A DNA stretch of 64,000 bases from Piezodorus guildinii. Its lineage: Eukaryota > Arthropoda > Insecta > Hemiptera > Pentatomidae. The notes below the pieces were generated by a model, which was given only the letters and a program-made list of their open reading frames with translations, did not search any database and was not told where the DNA came from. Positions 1-12,015 of the stretch are shown here, piece after piece. Made by a program: the position numbers and the translations under genes. Numbering within the stretch: the stretch's first letter is position 1; every line of letters starts with the position of its first letter. The DNA lies in NCBI GenBank assembly GCA_023052935.1, contig CM041298.1, positions 4,630,063 to 4,694,062 on the forward strand, written 5' to 3'.

Positions 1-195
1 TGATTCAGACTTTTTTTTGTGGTAGTTAAGTGTGATTTCCATGTCAGGCGTCTATCCATTGTAAGTCCCAAGTATTTCTGTTTGTTTAAGTAACTGAACA
101 TTGTAAAGTGTTAGTGGAGGACAATCAGAATGCCTGAATGCGTGAATGTTACATGACTTGATATCTGTATGTTTATTTTAATACGCCATTTTCAA
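1..195 (-). pseudogene. Non-LTR retrotransposon RT fragment (Jockey-like), cut by window edge
   Basis: Translated on the minus strand, the start of the window gives a degenerate stretch with the order 'DCPPLTLYN', an 'LG' step and 'TWKSHLTT'. This is the layout just downstream of the RT catalytic core in Jockey-clade ORF2 proteins (compare 'YLGL.LDKRLTWNPH' in the copy near 39.6 kb). Frames are broken and the 3' part lies outside the window. A dead fragment; the clade call is by resemblance only. Confidence 0.45.
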
Positions 196-198
196 GTC

Positions 199-392
199 AT
201 TAAGGATTTTTTGATGGGAGGATAAAAGCCTTAATTATGTCGTCCTTCGGAGGAGACGTACAAAGGTGGTCCCGAGCCTGTGCGATGTCAGGTACTCGTT
301 AAACATCCCTATCCTAATTAAAAAATTTAGGTCTCCCACTGTAGCATCGTCCGATTAGCTATAGTAGCATAAAGTGGCGTTAAATAAATAAA
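199..392 (+). repeat. SINE-A copy, 5' truncated
   Basis: Matches the body and 3' end of the full SINE-A at 63423: the 'ccttcggagg' block, 'gatgtcaggtactcgtta', 'catcgtccgattagc' and the terminal 'gttaaataaataaa'. The tRNA-like head (A and B boxes) is missing, as expected for a 5'-truncated retroposon. Confidence 0.85.
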
Positions 393-769
393 CTTGTCAC
401 CAGAACCTTCTATTTTGTAGCTATACAATATTTTTTAAATTTTTTTGCTTTGGTTTACAAAGGTTCATTTATTGAAATTAATAAACCAAAAATCATGTAA
501 CGGTCTTTGCTGAACGACATGCCTCCTCCGATAAGATAATAACATTAGCTCATGGAAGAGTAAGCTGATACGATACCTTTCTCAGAGCCAGTAAGATATC
601 TCCTCATGTTTCAGACCATCTCCAAACCTACCTGCAACCAAAACAAAAGTGTCATATTTCTCAATATCAAAGAATTAATCCAAATTCAAAATAATTATTT
701 ATTACAAATAGATAATGAATCTATCTAATGTTTGTTTTTACCCCCAATTACCTATAAATGAAATATATG
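393..769. other. AT-rich interval, no gene seen
   Basis: No coding region is visible. It contains a short palindrome-like piece near 455-490 ('ggttcatttattgaaa...aataaacc') that recurs near 11065, 37880 and 48550. Otherwise unclassified. Confidence 0.4.
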
Positions 770-960
770 TAGTAGGGAAAAGTATTAATATGGTGAAAAT
801 TTTCGAATTCGAGTTTTCACCAAAAATAAATGGTTTAGGGTCTCCTGAATCATAATTACCAATTCCCGCAACAAAAAAAATTGTGTGTGTAAATATTTAC
901 AGTCCATTGGAAATTTCGCATTTATTATTAATTTTTAGTTTCACTTACTATTGTATGATG
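770..960 (-). repeat. Element H fragment, diverged
   Basis: Shares with full element H copies 'gtgaaaattttcgaattc', a 'ttagggtctcctga' block, 'cccgcaa' and a short TG run, in the same order. The rest of the element is missing or unrecognisable. Confidence 0.6.
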
Positions 961-1023
961 TATAAAGTAGGGAAACATAAAGGGTAGAGTAATCGTAAAA
1001 AAATTAGAATTTGAGGTTTTAAC

Positions 1024-1272
1024 TGCTATGTTTTTGAACGGCTGCTTTTCTAAGGCAGCGGTAGCTTCAAAAACTAGCTTACTTACTATATTTAGTCAAT
1101 ATATAAACTATATTTAATGATACCATGGATCTTCTTTCCAAAGGTATCGTGTTTACCAATCCAATAGGATGAGAGATTAAAGTAAACAAGATTCAATTAA
1201 TACATTATATAATTATTAATTTACACATATCATTATATTAACACATTGCCTAAAACTCTGATTGAGAATACT
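1024..1272. repeat. Unclassified dispersed repeat U1, copy 1
   Basis: Matches 40745-40996 in the same orientation over about 250 bp, with small indels. Both contain 'ggctgcttttct', 'cttcaaaaactag', 'tataaactatatttaatgat', 'ccaatccaatagg' and end in 'gattgagaatactga'. No coding potential or terminal repeats are visible. Confidence 0.7.
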
Positions 1273-1945
1273 GAGGGACATTTTCACTACTACCTTTGCC
1301 ATACAATATTAAAATTACGAGACACCTTTAACACACTGTCGGCTGGCGAAGGTGGAATCATCTTAAGACGTCCATTCTCTGCTTCATCCTCCAGCTGCTC
1401 TCAGAACCCGACGGCCACCTCCTCTTCTTGTAGATGGAACCCGACTCACTCTTCTTGAAGATAAAACTTGACTCACTCTCCGGTACTTCTCTCTCATTCT
1501 CGTCACCTCGGGTGGGCCGAGATGGGAAGTGCCCCGGTTGGCGGTATAGCCTTTGTGCTATTATTCTTATCTTTTGATCCATCTTAATATTCTTGTTGGC
1601 CGCCGCTGGGGGGAAACTACCAGAGGTTTCTGGTACCGCGGGGGGCCATACCGATGGGAAATCTAGGGGGCTAGGTAAACACCTTTTGATGTTTTGCCAA
1701 CAAAGGTTCGTTATCATTAATTGTTTAATATTAAAATTATTTAATTATGAACTCCTCTCAGTATCCTCAATACATTACATAACCAAAACAACTTTTTTTT
1801 ATTTCAGGTTCTCTTGACTCCAAAATACTACGGCCTTTAAAATAGTCCATGTTTAAAAACGATAAGTTGTATTAAACTAGAATGTCATATTTTAGAAGGG
1901 TGAGTTAGTATTGGTGAAAAACGGAATTCGTAATATGGATGTATA

Positions 1946-1976
<31 letters not shown>

Positions 1977-2205
1977 AGTGTGTGTGTGTGTGTGTGTGGA
2001 TGTATAATATAATATATATGGATGTATAATATAATATATACTGTTGGGCAGCTCTAGACTTCACATTTTTTTTTTCTATCTTAAACACAAAGTTGTATAA
2101 GGTAATGGAGAGAGATGAAAAGAAGATACTAACTGAAAAACTTAAATACATTGTTTAATTTATTAAAAATAAACCAACAATAAGGAGCAAACTGCAATAA
2201 AAAAA
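1273..2205. other. Unclassified interval with TA/TG microsatellite
   Basis: No gene is supported. Short ORFs here show no recognisable domain. 1948-2040 is a (TA)n/(TG)n microsatellite with two 'ggatgtataatataatatat' repeats. 1595-1670 is a local G/C-rich island within AT-rich DNA, of unknown origin. Confidence 0.4.
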
Positions 2206-3107
2206 TCTGGTGCGGGCAACACACGACATTCACTTACCCCCGTTCTTAAAATCAATTAAAGAATTTTCAAATACAGCTAGAGATAAAAATGAGAGAAACC
2301 ATTGATGAATTAGTTAAAAGGAATCTCTATGAAAACATTTGTTTTATTAAAAAAATCGATGATATTATTATCTAAAACAATCACTTAGATTTATCGGCTT
2401 TTTATCAGTCTCTATTAACTTTTACAAGCTCTTGTGTATTAGATAATTTTTTTTTCTTAAATCTTTAGCTTTCCAACGATATATTACACATGTATATTAC
2501 TTTTCTTATGTTCAAAAACGAAAAATTGCTTTAAAAAAATATTTCTTTCTGTTTTCTCCTTTAGTTGGGTATCGAATTCATTCAATTTATATATTTACCT
2601 GTTTTTCATCAGTAGTAACAAGATAATATAGTTATTTTTATAGAATTGACAAAATTAAAGGTACTTTACAGGAAAACAATATAAATATTGGCATTTAAAC
2701 CCTGCCAGACCATTTTAATCAGAATGAAAACTAAATGATATTAAAGCCCATTAAATTTTACATCGATTTAAGGAGTTTAATCAAAATCGTCGGAACCGTT
2801 TTCGAGAAAATCGAAAAAAGGTGCAAAATGCATGGTATAAAGTTGCTCTTCTGGTAATCTCATTCTGATGAAAAAGTTTTGTCACGTCTCGGGCGTATAT
2901 TTGTCCTAAATATGAAATTTCAGTTATCATAGGACTTACTATTTCCACCCTGGAGTTACCACATACACACACACAGACCTTTTCGCGGGACATGGTTATT
3001 TGGACTCAGGGGACCCTAAAACGTGTATTTCCGTTGAAAAGTGGAATTCGAAAATTTTCACGATCGCAATACTTCCCCTTACTATATATAGTAAGTGAAA
3101 GTAAAAA
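2206..3107 (+). repeat. Element H, full-length copy (Helentron/HINE-like candidate)
   Basis: Begins 'tctggtgcgggcaacacacg' and ends at a terminal palindrome around 'ttactatatatagtaag' followed by 'tgaaagtaaaa'. Near both ends lies a 12-bp inverted motif ('acttycacttac' / 'gtaagtgaaagt'). A short (CA)n tract sits at a fixed internal position about 140 bp before the 3' end. About 900 bp, without conserved ORF. Subterminal inverted repeats, an internal microsatellite and a 3' hairpin resemble Helentron-associated HINEs, but no autonomous partner is present, so the class is inference. Confidence 0.75.
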
Positions 3108-3135
3108 AGATAGTAAGTAAACTTTTAAGGAATGA

Positions 3136-3391
3136 ACTGTGGCTAATCGGACGTTGCTACAATGAGAGTCCTAAATTTTGCCTACCTGGTTTAATTAGGA
3201 TAGGGATCTTTAATGAGCACCTGACATCGCAAAGGCACGGGACCCCCTTTATACGTTTCCTCCGAAGGACGGTATAACTAAGGATTTTTTACTACCATAA
3301 AAAAATCCGAAGGCCACCTGCGGGTTTGAACCCGAGGCCTTGGACATAGGAGGCTGTTATGCTAACCACCATGCTACAGCTGATCCCCTTA
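3136..3391 (-). repeat. SINE-A copy
   Basis: Minus-strand copy with a recognisable tRNA-like head: B box 'gggttcaaaccc' type sequence (seen here as 'gggtttgaaccc') and A box in the 'tagcatggtggttagcata' region. The conserved body follows. No clear target duplication seen. Confidence 0.85.
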
Positions 3392-3724
3392 AATTGATTT
3401 TAACGGCAGAGATTTGGCATACCAGAAAATATTCCTTTATTAAAAATGCGGGCGGTCAGCCAAATTTTTTTATACCAATATTTGGATTCATCCTATCTTG
3501 AAACGGTGAAACCTCATTTGACTTGACTATACCTAGAAATTGTTTTTTTTTTTTTGTTTTTTTTTTGACGATTAAAATAGTTCATTTTTTAATGTAAACC
3601 CACAATAAGAAGCAGCACGAATTATAGGAGTTTGAATTAATTATAAATGTTTACAACATAATGAAATAACAAACAAAAAGATAGGTAATCAAAATTTTAA
3701 GGGAGTGTGCTGTGTTGTTATTTA

Positions 3725-3990
3725 GAGATTTAACGTCACTTTATGCTACTGTGGCTAATCGGACGATGCTACAGTGGGAGTCCTAAATTTTGCCTATCTA
3801 GGTTTTATTAGGATAGGGATCTTTAACGAGTACTTGGTATCGCAAAGGCTAAGGACGACCATTTTATGTACCCTTTTAATTAATTTAAAAACCTTAGGAC
3901 GACCATATATCGGGTTTGAACCCGCTGCTTTGGTCTGTATCCTTTTGAATCTATTAACTATAGCTTATCATAAGATCAAGATGGGAGTGG
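3725..3990 (-). repeat. SINE-A copy, degenerate head
   Basis: The 3' body is well conserved ('cactttatgctac', 'aatcggacgatgctacagtgggagtcctaaa' region, 'ggatagggatctttaacgag'). The tRNA-like head still shows 'gggtttgaaccc' but the A-box side has decayed. Confidence 0.8.
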
Positions 3991-4436
3991 CTGACTTCCT
4001 GCTGCTAACGGAACTATCGCATGGCGTACCACTGTGACACTGCCTCCCAAATCACGGAAGGTCCAAACGGTTCTCCAACAGGAAGTCCTCCAGCTATTAA
4101 CCACACGTCTTGCATTTCCACGCTCAAAATCAAATACTAATAGAGCTAAATGGAGGTAACGGCAAAATTTAAAATGAAAACGTTTTAATATCCGTTAGGA
4201 TCTCACTAAGTTATATAAATTCACAGTTGGTATGGAATTCTATAATCATATGATATATCCAGCTGCCGATATTTTAAGAGATTAATTTCCACATCAAATA
4301 TGTCCGGTAAGCAGCAATGTTAAGGCACAAATTTGCAATGACCATCTTTGACATTAAGACTAATCTAACAAGAGTTACAACGCATTAAAATAGTAAGCAA
4401 AGCGGGGTCACCTGTAGCACAGTAGCTAGCATACAA

Positions 4437-4683
4437 CTAAACCATCGAATTCCTCTCGTATCCAATCTTTCGTAAAATCCTCAATGCTCCTTACTTTGTC
4501 ACAAACAAACTCATTCATAAAGACCTTAATGTTCCCTATGTTGCTGACTTAGCCCGAACCAGGTACCATTCCTTCTATGACAAACTCCATTCCCACTACA
4601 ATCCATTAGTTTCAATCCTGCTTCCTCTTCAATCTCTGATAATCCTCAGAGGCGTCTGAAAAAAACATAGCCACGAGACCTTC
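4437..4683 (+). pseudogene. Jockey-like LINE, ORF2 C-terminal fragment
   Basis: Aligns by eye with the 3' part of the copy at 39574-40245: 'ccttactttgtc', 'aaagaccttaatgttcc', 'accaggtaccattcctt', 'gaggcgtctgaaaa'. The frame is broken. The mariner at 4686 is inserted in its 3' UTR: sequence right of the mariner ('tagagtgctgtcac') resumes the LINE 3' UTR ('tagagtgctgccaa' near 40135). Confidence 0.75.
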
Positions 4684-4685
4684 TA

Positions 4686-5233
4686 TTGGATTGTTTCACA
4701 TGAAATGTCCGTTTTTATAGTTTTTGAAATACATAAAGGATTTTGCAGATCTCTGTTGTTTTCTTCCAAATGTTTACATATATAAAGTAAACAGTTACTA
4801 ATCCTTTACCTTTGTATTATAAACATTAGCTTCCCAATCAATTATCCACTTTTTAGTATACCTCCAAATATAAACATGGAAACACGCGATTTTCGAGTAA
4901 TATTTTTGTACGAGTTTAAACTCGGCCATTCAGCAGCTGAGGCCGCTAGAAATATTTGCAAGGCGTTTGGGAAAGGGTGTTGATGAACGGACCGCCGTCA
5001 GTTTACTAAGTTTTCAGCTGTGGATCCCGACTTGGAAAACTTGCCCCGAGGAAGACCTCTGTCAGTAATAGACAACGATGTACTCAAACATATCGAGTGA
5101 AAAGTGCGTTTTCAGATTTTGTTTCACTTCAAAGCTCAGAGTTTTTCAGTTGGGGGATAAACTTGTTTTCATATTGTATTTTTAATAAAAATCCTTTACC
5201 TTGAAAACGGACATTTCATGTGACACAACTCAA
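4686..5233 (+). mobile_element. Mariner-like element (MLE-1), internally deleted copy A
   Basis: Flanked by TA dinucleotides (4684-4685 and 5234-5235). Terminal inverted repeats of about 28 bp carry 'acatgaaatgtccgtttt' at the left and 'aaaacggacatttcatgt' at the right. The remaining coding part resembles the N-terminal helix-turn-helix region of mariner transposases ('YEFKLGHSAAEAARNI', then 'VDERTAV'), then jumps to the last part of the gene ('SDFVSLQSSEF' region). At about 550 bp against about 1.3 kb for a complete mariner, the catalytic domain is lost. Non-autonomous. Confidence 0.85.
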
Positions 5234-5280
5234 TAGTTTAGAATATTTTTAGAGTGCTGTCACTGTGTAGTGTCTTTACA

Positions 5281-5524
5281 TGGACGATGCAACAGTGGGA
5301 GTCCTAAATTTTGCTTATCCAGGTTTTATTAGGATAGGGATCTTTAACGAGTACCTGACGTCGCACCGGCTCGGGACCACCTTTATACGTCTCTTCCGAA
5401 GGGCGGCATGACTAAGGATTTTTTACTCCCATTAAAAAATCATAGGACCACCTGCGGGTTTGAACCCGTGACCTTTGGCAAAGGAGGCTGTTATGCTAAC
5501 CACCCAGCTATAAGTGATCCCTGG
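5281..5524 (-). repeat. SINE-A copy
   Basis: Nearly complete minus-strand copy including 'cgggtttgaacccg' (B box) and the head end 'aagtgatccc'. It abuts the MLE-1 end fragment at 5525, so one element inserted next to or into the other. Confidence 0.85.
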
Positions 5525-5627
5525 ATTAGTAACTGTTTACTTTAAATATGTAAACATTCGGAGGAAAATAACAGAGACCTGTATGTATTTCAGAAGCTAT
5601 AAACACGAACATTTCATGTGAAAAAAA
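5525..5627 (-). mobile_element. MLE-1 left-end fragment
   Basis: Reverse complement of the first roughly 110 bp of MLE-1 (compare 26769-26885): 'actgtttactttaaat', 'aacagagacctg', 'atttcagaa', ending at a decayed terminal repeat 'acatttcatgtgaaa'. Only the terminus survives. Confidence 0.75.
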
Positions 5628-6415
5628 ACAATATTTCATAACAGTTTTCTATACTACCATCACTTTACTTTATGTATTTTTGTTGATACAGTTATAAATA
5701 TCAATAAATATGTTTTTAATTGGTTTTTTTGAAAAATTAATTCTTCGCTCAAATACATGAGAATCAGAGACTGCGGGTTATTTAAACATCTTTGTTCCAG
5801 TTAATGTCTAATATCCGTTTTCACAATATAACGAGACATTGATGAAACAGCCTGTGAGTGTGCACAATTTCGTTTGTGACACAAAGAAACTTAATAAGCG
5901 TATTTCGTTGATAACACATATTTAATATAAATATAAGCCGAAGTAAAAATACCCATTTTATGAGCTTGTTTTTCTAGTAATGAAACAGTTTATAGTGGTG
6001 CAACTCTGGTAAGGGATTTCTATTTTTAAATTTTATAAATAGTGATTTGCTATGAGTCTGCTGGCCTTGTTTTGATTCCTTTTTACAAGAAAAAGATTTA
6101 ACCGTTTTCAAAGTAGCTTTAGAATGTTTTTCAGAACACTCGACAACAATAAACTCCTGACATGTATCCAAATAGTGGAGAGAAAAAAATAGCTGTATTG
6201 TTCCGCTTTTAGAAACAGTAAAACGGCAGAACCGATCTAGAACAAACTTTAGCTTGTTATCTGTATTGAAAAAAAGTTTTGGCAGCATTAAAATTATAAT
6301 CATTTGAATAAATTAAAGGTATAATTTTTTGATACTTTAGGTAACCTAAATTATGCTTCTCATTTGAAAAGCCTCCTGGATAATATTGAAGATGTGATTT
6401 AAAGGAGATATGATG
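5628..6415. other. AT-rich interval, no gene or repeat recognised
   Basis: I see no coding domain, terminal repeats or match to the other families of the window. A roughly 110-codon open frame on the minus strand (5974-6303) has no recognisable motif. Confidence 0.4.
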
Positions 6416-6417
6416 TA

Positions 6418-6990
6418 TTGGTCTGTCACACAAAATGTCCGTTTTCAAGGTAAAGGATTTTTATTGAAAATACGATATGAAAACAAGATAATTTTATTCG
6501 AAGTATTTACCTTCTTTTTCTACACATTTTTCCCAACGTGACACCAACTTTTTGTATCCCCGAACTGAAAAACTCTCGAGCTTTGAAGTGAAACAAAATC
6601 TGAAAACGCACTTTTCACTTGATCATCATTTTCAAAAAGTTTTCCTTTGTTGAAGTTGTCTAAATTCCTGAACAGGTGGTAATCTGTTGGAGAAAAGTCG
6701 GGAGAATATGGTGGGGGCGGAAAAAACTTCGTAGCCCAGTTCTTTTAATTTTTGCACGGTATGTTTTGAAACATGGGATCTAGCGTTGTCGTGTAAGAGT
6801 ACAGGACCCTTCCGATTTACCAGTCCAGGTGGTTCTTTTGAATAATTTTGTGTGCATTTGGTCAATTTCATTGCAGTACGTTGTAGAGGTAATGGTTTCA
6901 CCTCTAGGTAAAAAGGAATAATGAATTATCCTAACCATGGACCACCATACTGTAACCATTATTTTTTTAGAGAACCAATGCATATTGAAT
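6418..6990 (-). pseudogene. MLE-1 copy B: C-terminal half of mariner transposase
   Basis: Minus-strand mariner remnant. The 3' terminal repeat ('acaaaatgtccgttttc') starts right after a TA. Two frames shifted relative to each other encode 'KKIMVTVWWSMVRIIHYSF', then the catalytic block 'LLHDNARSHVSKHTVQKL', where the second mariner aspartate sits. The region of the third aspartate is disrupted here ('SAPTIFSR'), while copy C keeps it as 'PPYSPDLSPTDYHLFRNL'. 5' truncated and frameshifted, so inactive. The motif spacing fits DD34D mariners. Confidence 0.85.
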
Positions 6991-7569
6991 TTTAAATTTT
7001 CTACAGAATGAAAAAAGAATCATCGAAATTGGTTAAGAACTAGCAGAGATATAGCTTTTGAAATTAGCAGTGGTGATATGCTATTTTCTTTTGAATTATT
7101 TATGGCTTTTCATATTACTTAATTTCCTATGTACAGCTTTATCAACAACTATACCCTAATATTGTTATTTGGAAATAATAATCCATTGTGTAATAATTTG
7201 CAGTGTTTTTGGTAGGGAACCACCGGTGTAGACTATTAGGTTGACGAACAGCGATCGATTAGATCAAAATTGAAGGAAGCTAACTAGGCTATTGTACCGC
7301 AAAGCAGACACTTTGACGTATCATACATCACCGATTAGGTGACTCCTGTAAAATATCTTGGATACTTTGGGAAGCCCCCCGAAGTAGCTGACAATGGAGC
7401 CGATAATAGAGAACCATTAAGATGATAGACAGAGCACTGAGGACTGAGGACACAACAGACAGAGAGCAGATGGTGAGCAGCGTATAGCAATAGCCAGTGG
7501 GGGCTGGGGCAGAGCCGCTACCTACCGCCGTCCTACCCAGTCCGCATCACGCCCTCCAGGGCTAAGTAC
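6991..7569. other. Unclassified interval
   Basis: No gene seen. 7360-7560 is less AT-rich and contains purine-rich 'gacagagcactgaggactgagg' type low-complexity sequence, possibly an old repeat. No domain recognised in six frames. Confidence 0.35.
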
Positions 7570-7577
7570 ATCGGGAG

Positions 7578-8683
7578 TAGGGATTGCAATCCGGCGTCAT
7601 TTTCAATCCGGCCGGATCCGGTCCCAAATTTCATCAATCCGGACGGATCCGGATGGTATGACTAAATCAGGTTGATTTTCACTTTTCGATCCAAGATGAA
7701 CTGTTAGTATGTTATTCTAGTATAATTGTATTTATAATAGGAAGTTTATAAAATAAAAGTTATACTAGGATTAGATATGGAGCAAACAAATTAAAGTTTA
7801 GTAGTTTAGGTAACAAGTAAAATTGTAATGGCTACTAAAACAGTCGGCTATAGATTACTATTTGCTGAAAATAAAGACTATTTGTTTTCTACCACCCTTT
7901 ATCCAAAATCCAAATTGATTTTTGATAATATATATATAAAGTTATTAGTACTTACATACTATTTAAAAAAGAAATATTGCCAGTTGAATAATTTAAAGAT
8001 TTATACTCATAATACAAACTCATTATTGTGATAATTATGCCTTTCATCAGACATATTCATCAAAATATGATTGTGTCTATCATTAATATAAGAGTTGTTT
8101 GTGATTGATAGCATTTTCAAATAATCTAAAATTATTGTTATCACAATTCCCATCTGAGTTAATTACGCAAGGATAATTATATAGGATTTTATAAAGTAAC
8201 TTAATAAATTAGTTGAGCTATCTGAGAAAGTGAAGTATGGAAAGACGTGAGCAGTAACGTAGCTAGTCTTCCTAGATTTCAATAGATTTGTAACAGTTTA
8301 TCATATAATTCAGTACCAAAACACGTGAGTGTGTCAGTACGTGAGTGAGCAATTTCTCTAAAAGAACAAGTTAGAGTTGCTTCAGAAGTTCCTCTACAGC
8401 CAACTTATAGACTGCTATAGCTCGCGTATATCCAAGATAATAATACCTGTTAACTTGCATTTAGGTGAAGCACCGACAAAACAAAAACACATGTACTGTC
8501 TCGTGAAAGGCGAACGAATGATGCTGGATTGAACTAATGACGTAATCTAATTTGGCGTCGAAACGACACCACCATACATGTACACCAAATGTAACGCATT
8601 TAAAGTACTTTTTTTTATTAAACTGCACTATTTGGCCAAAAATTGCTATCATGCGGATCCGGTTTTCCGGATTGCAATCTCTA
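7578..8683. mobile_element. hAT-type non-autonomous element, 1.1 kb, with 8-bp target duplication
   Basis: Terminal inverted repeats 'tagggattgcaatccgg' (left) and 'ccggattgcaatctcta' (right; 16 of 17 match). Both sides carry the exact 8-bp direct repeat 'atcgggag' (7570-7577 and 8684-8691). TAG...CTA ends with 8-bp duplications are the hAT signature. A second inverted 'gatccgg' motif set lies inside each terminus. No transposase ORF remains, so it depends on a partner in trans. A disrupted relative lies at about 26222-28251. Confidence 0.9.
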
Positions 8684-8930
8684 ATCGGGAGGAACAATGG
8701 ATATATATCGATACTAGCTCGTGTAAATATACCAATTAAACAATTTTCTTCGTAATTTGCTACAAAAGTACTAGGACATGCAACGATGATCCTAACACCT
8801 AGTCGCTGATGTCAGCTGCTTAGTTTTTAAATGGCGGTCGATGAAAATCGTTTTAATTCAATAACTCAGTTATTTTTGAAGAGAAGATTTTTTTTTTTAG
8901 ATCACTAATCTTAACGTTTGCAGCTGGAAC

Positions 8931-9206
8931 TTGGGCCATGTTATCCCTGCTATAATTCAAAGCTTCAAACAGTGGAGATGGACTTTTGGCGAAAGATGTA
9001 TACGTGTAACAAGAATGGATAGACTTTGGAATGATGTCATTCCGGAGAGAATGGAGGTTCGTCAGTCTTCAACAACAAACTGGACAGCCAAGAAGAGAAG
9101 GTGGTATTGCCACATTAAGCGAATGTCTACAGAGCGATGGCCGAATCGAGTTTTGACTGGCCGCAGAAACGCAGAAGGGTTTTTAGAAACCCTAATCAGA
9201 TGATAT
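8931..9206 (+). pseudogene. LINE ORF2 extreme C-terminus, degenerate
   Basis: The translation contains 'CIRVTRMDRLWNDVIPERMEV' followed by 'KKRRWYCHIKRMSTERWPNR'. This is the typical post-RT tail of endonuclease-type insect LINEs ('..R.VRN..IRERL.V....' then '..RW.GHVKRM..ER.P.RV'). Only this last piece is present. The LINE at 9207 is inserted near its end. Confidence 0.6.
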
Positions 9207-10376
9207 GGAATAGAATAGAATTTAATTGATTTAAGATTTACATTCTTGTACAAATCAATTCAAATTATAAATCTCTTCAATTGCCAACAGAGTCTAGTTA
9301 ATAATAAATGTACATTTATTCGCTCTTGTGAAAAATTGAAAAATAATAATAGTAAACTATTTAAATAATACATTTTATCATTTAATTGATATATAATAGA
9401 AAAACGACACTAAACATAAAAACAAAAAAACAATTAACAACTTGAAAAAAACTGAAAACATTCGCCGTAGAATGAAAAATGATAAACAGTTAACCTTAGA
9501 TAACTAGACACTTAATTGGTGTGTGGGCCTTCACAGTTCAAGTTATCCAGGGTATTACATGCTGACTTAGTGAACCAGAAAATGTTGTTCAGTTTTTCAA
9601 TATTGTCTATTTGAAGAAATTTTTTGGTCATCACTGGATCCTGATAAAAATGGTTGTAAATATCTCTCTCTGTCTTTTATGAGCTTTTCACAGTAGAGAA
9701 GGACATGAAACAGGCTGTTCAAGATAAACTGACCACAGAAAGTGCAGGTTCTTGTGCTTTGAAGATGAACAGTTTGGTTTTCCATAAAGTGTGGTACGTT
9801 CAGGGCTCGAAATTCTTAACTGGCTCAATGATCTTATTTTTTTTATGTTGGCTGTATATGTCAGATAGGTCTCTGGGCTGGAGATATTGAAGCTGGAGAT
9901 AGTTCTATATATGGGGTTATGGTTAGAATTGAGAGATCGGTGGATGTCTATTGAAAGGTTATGATTTTTTATCTTTTCCATTATTGCATCTCTGCCCTTT
10001 AATAATCCATTCGGGCACAATACACTGAATTCTTCTTCACAGCCATGTTGAGCAGCCGTCGATCTAACTTGTGAGACTCAGTTAAACTTTATATCAGGGT
10101 TCCTTGCATGCAGCGAAATCAGTCTGTTGAAACAAAGTCCTGGCAGCCTCTCCTTCGACATGATTGACAATCTGGACCAGTAGTTCACAGCCTTCTTCAA
10201 AATCCTGACGCTCAACGGGTTTCGGCCGATTTCAAGACGAACTATGTAGTTGGCAGTACTCCTTGGCCATCTGAGTAGTTGCATCAGGAACTTTAGTTGT
10301 ATCACTTCAACAGCTTCTAGATATCTTAAGCTCCATATTTCAGAAGCATACAGAAGGGTTGATATCATACCATATC
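9207..10376 (-). mobile_element. LINE-F copy 1, 5'-truncated, with 12-bp target duplication
   Basis: Direct repeats 'atcagatgatat' at 9195-9206 and 10377-10388 bound the insertion. On the minus strand it encodes the end of an RT ORF: 'LLYASEIWSLRYLEAVE', 'FLMQLLRWPRSTANYIVRLE', and later 'FCGQFILNSLFHVLLYCEKL' (a C-terminal Cys/His-like motif), with several frameshifts. The 3' UTR ends in a (TTCTA)n-like tail. The same 3' end recurs at 41164-41957. A dead truncated copy of an insect non-LTR family whose clade I cannot fix. Confidence 0.85.
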
Positions 10377-10388
10377 AGATGATATAGT

Positions 10389-10936
<548 letters not shown>

Positions 10937-11117
10937 AAAAACCGACTATTGATCGAATGAACTTTTTTGTTTCTCTTGAGATCTAATATCTACTCTATCA
11001 ATATGACGAGGCATTTACGAGTTATACTGTATAGTTTTAAAACATACACCCTGTATATTTTCGGTTTATTATTTTCAATAATGAACAATTGTAATCAACC
11101 AAAGAAGAAGAAAAAAA

Positions 11118-12015
11118 TTAGGTGCGGGCAACACACGACTTTCACTTACCTCCATTTTTAAAATCATTGAAAGAATTTTCAAAAACAGTTACAGATAAAA
11201 ATACGTGAAACTATTAAGGAATTATTTAAATTGAATTTATATAGAAACATGTGTTTTATTAAAAAATCTATTTATTATTATGTAAAACACTCACTTAGTT
11301 TTATGTTCTTTTCATCACTCTCTATTTACTTTTAAAAGCTTGTGTATGAGATAATATTTTTTCTAAAATCTTTAGCTTTCCAACGGTATATCATACATGT
11401 ATATTACTGCTCTTATGTTCAAAAACGAAAAATTGCATTAAAAAAAATATTTTTTCTGTTTTCTCCTTCAGTTGGGTATCGAATTTATTCAATTTATATA
11501 TTTACCTGTTTTTCATCAGCGTTAACAAGATAATATAGTTATTTTTATTGAATCTACAAAATTAAAAGTACTTTAGGGGAAAAAAATATCGGCATTTAAG
11601 CCCTGTCAGACCATTTTAATCAGAATAAAACCTACATGATATTAAAGCTCATTAAATTTTACACCGATATAGCGAGTTTAATCAAAATCGTCGGAACCCT
11701 TTTAGAGAAAACCGAAAAAAGGTGCAAAATGCATGGTATAAAGTGCCTCTTCTGGTAAGCTCATTTTGATGAAAAATGTTTTGTCACGTCTCAGGCGTAT
11801 AGTTGTCTTAACTATGAAATTTCTGTTTCATAGGACTTACTTTTTTCCGCCCGGGAGTTACCACACACACACACACACACACAGACTTTTTTGCGGGACT
11901 TGGTTATTTGGGCTCAGGGAACCCTAAAAAGTGTATTTCCGTTGAAAAGTGGAATTCGAAAATTTTCACGATCGCAATACTCCCCCTTACTATATATAGT
12001 AAGTGAAAGTAAAAA
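11118..12015 (+). repeat. Element H, full copy in left arm of the palindrome
   Basis: Complete from 'ggtgcgggcaacacacg' to 'tactatatatagtaagtgaaagtaaaaa'. It lies outside the recognisable PLE sequence but inside the large inverted repeat, with its mirror at 16964-17847. That shows the duplication extended beyond the PLE. Confidence 0.85.

Noticed and set aside
1358..1717. 119-codon minus-strand open frame as a host gene
   Set aside because: No domain, mixed composition and no supporting splice structure. It may be part of an old repeat.
7360..7560. Possible CpG-island promoter
   Set aside because: Less AT-rich than its surroundings, but no gene follows and no core promoter motif is convincing.
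11342..11533. 63-codon open frame conserved at 11342, 17446 and 44000
   Set aside because: It lies inside element H, where DNA rather than protein is conserved. Other copies break the frame.
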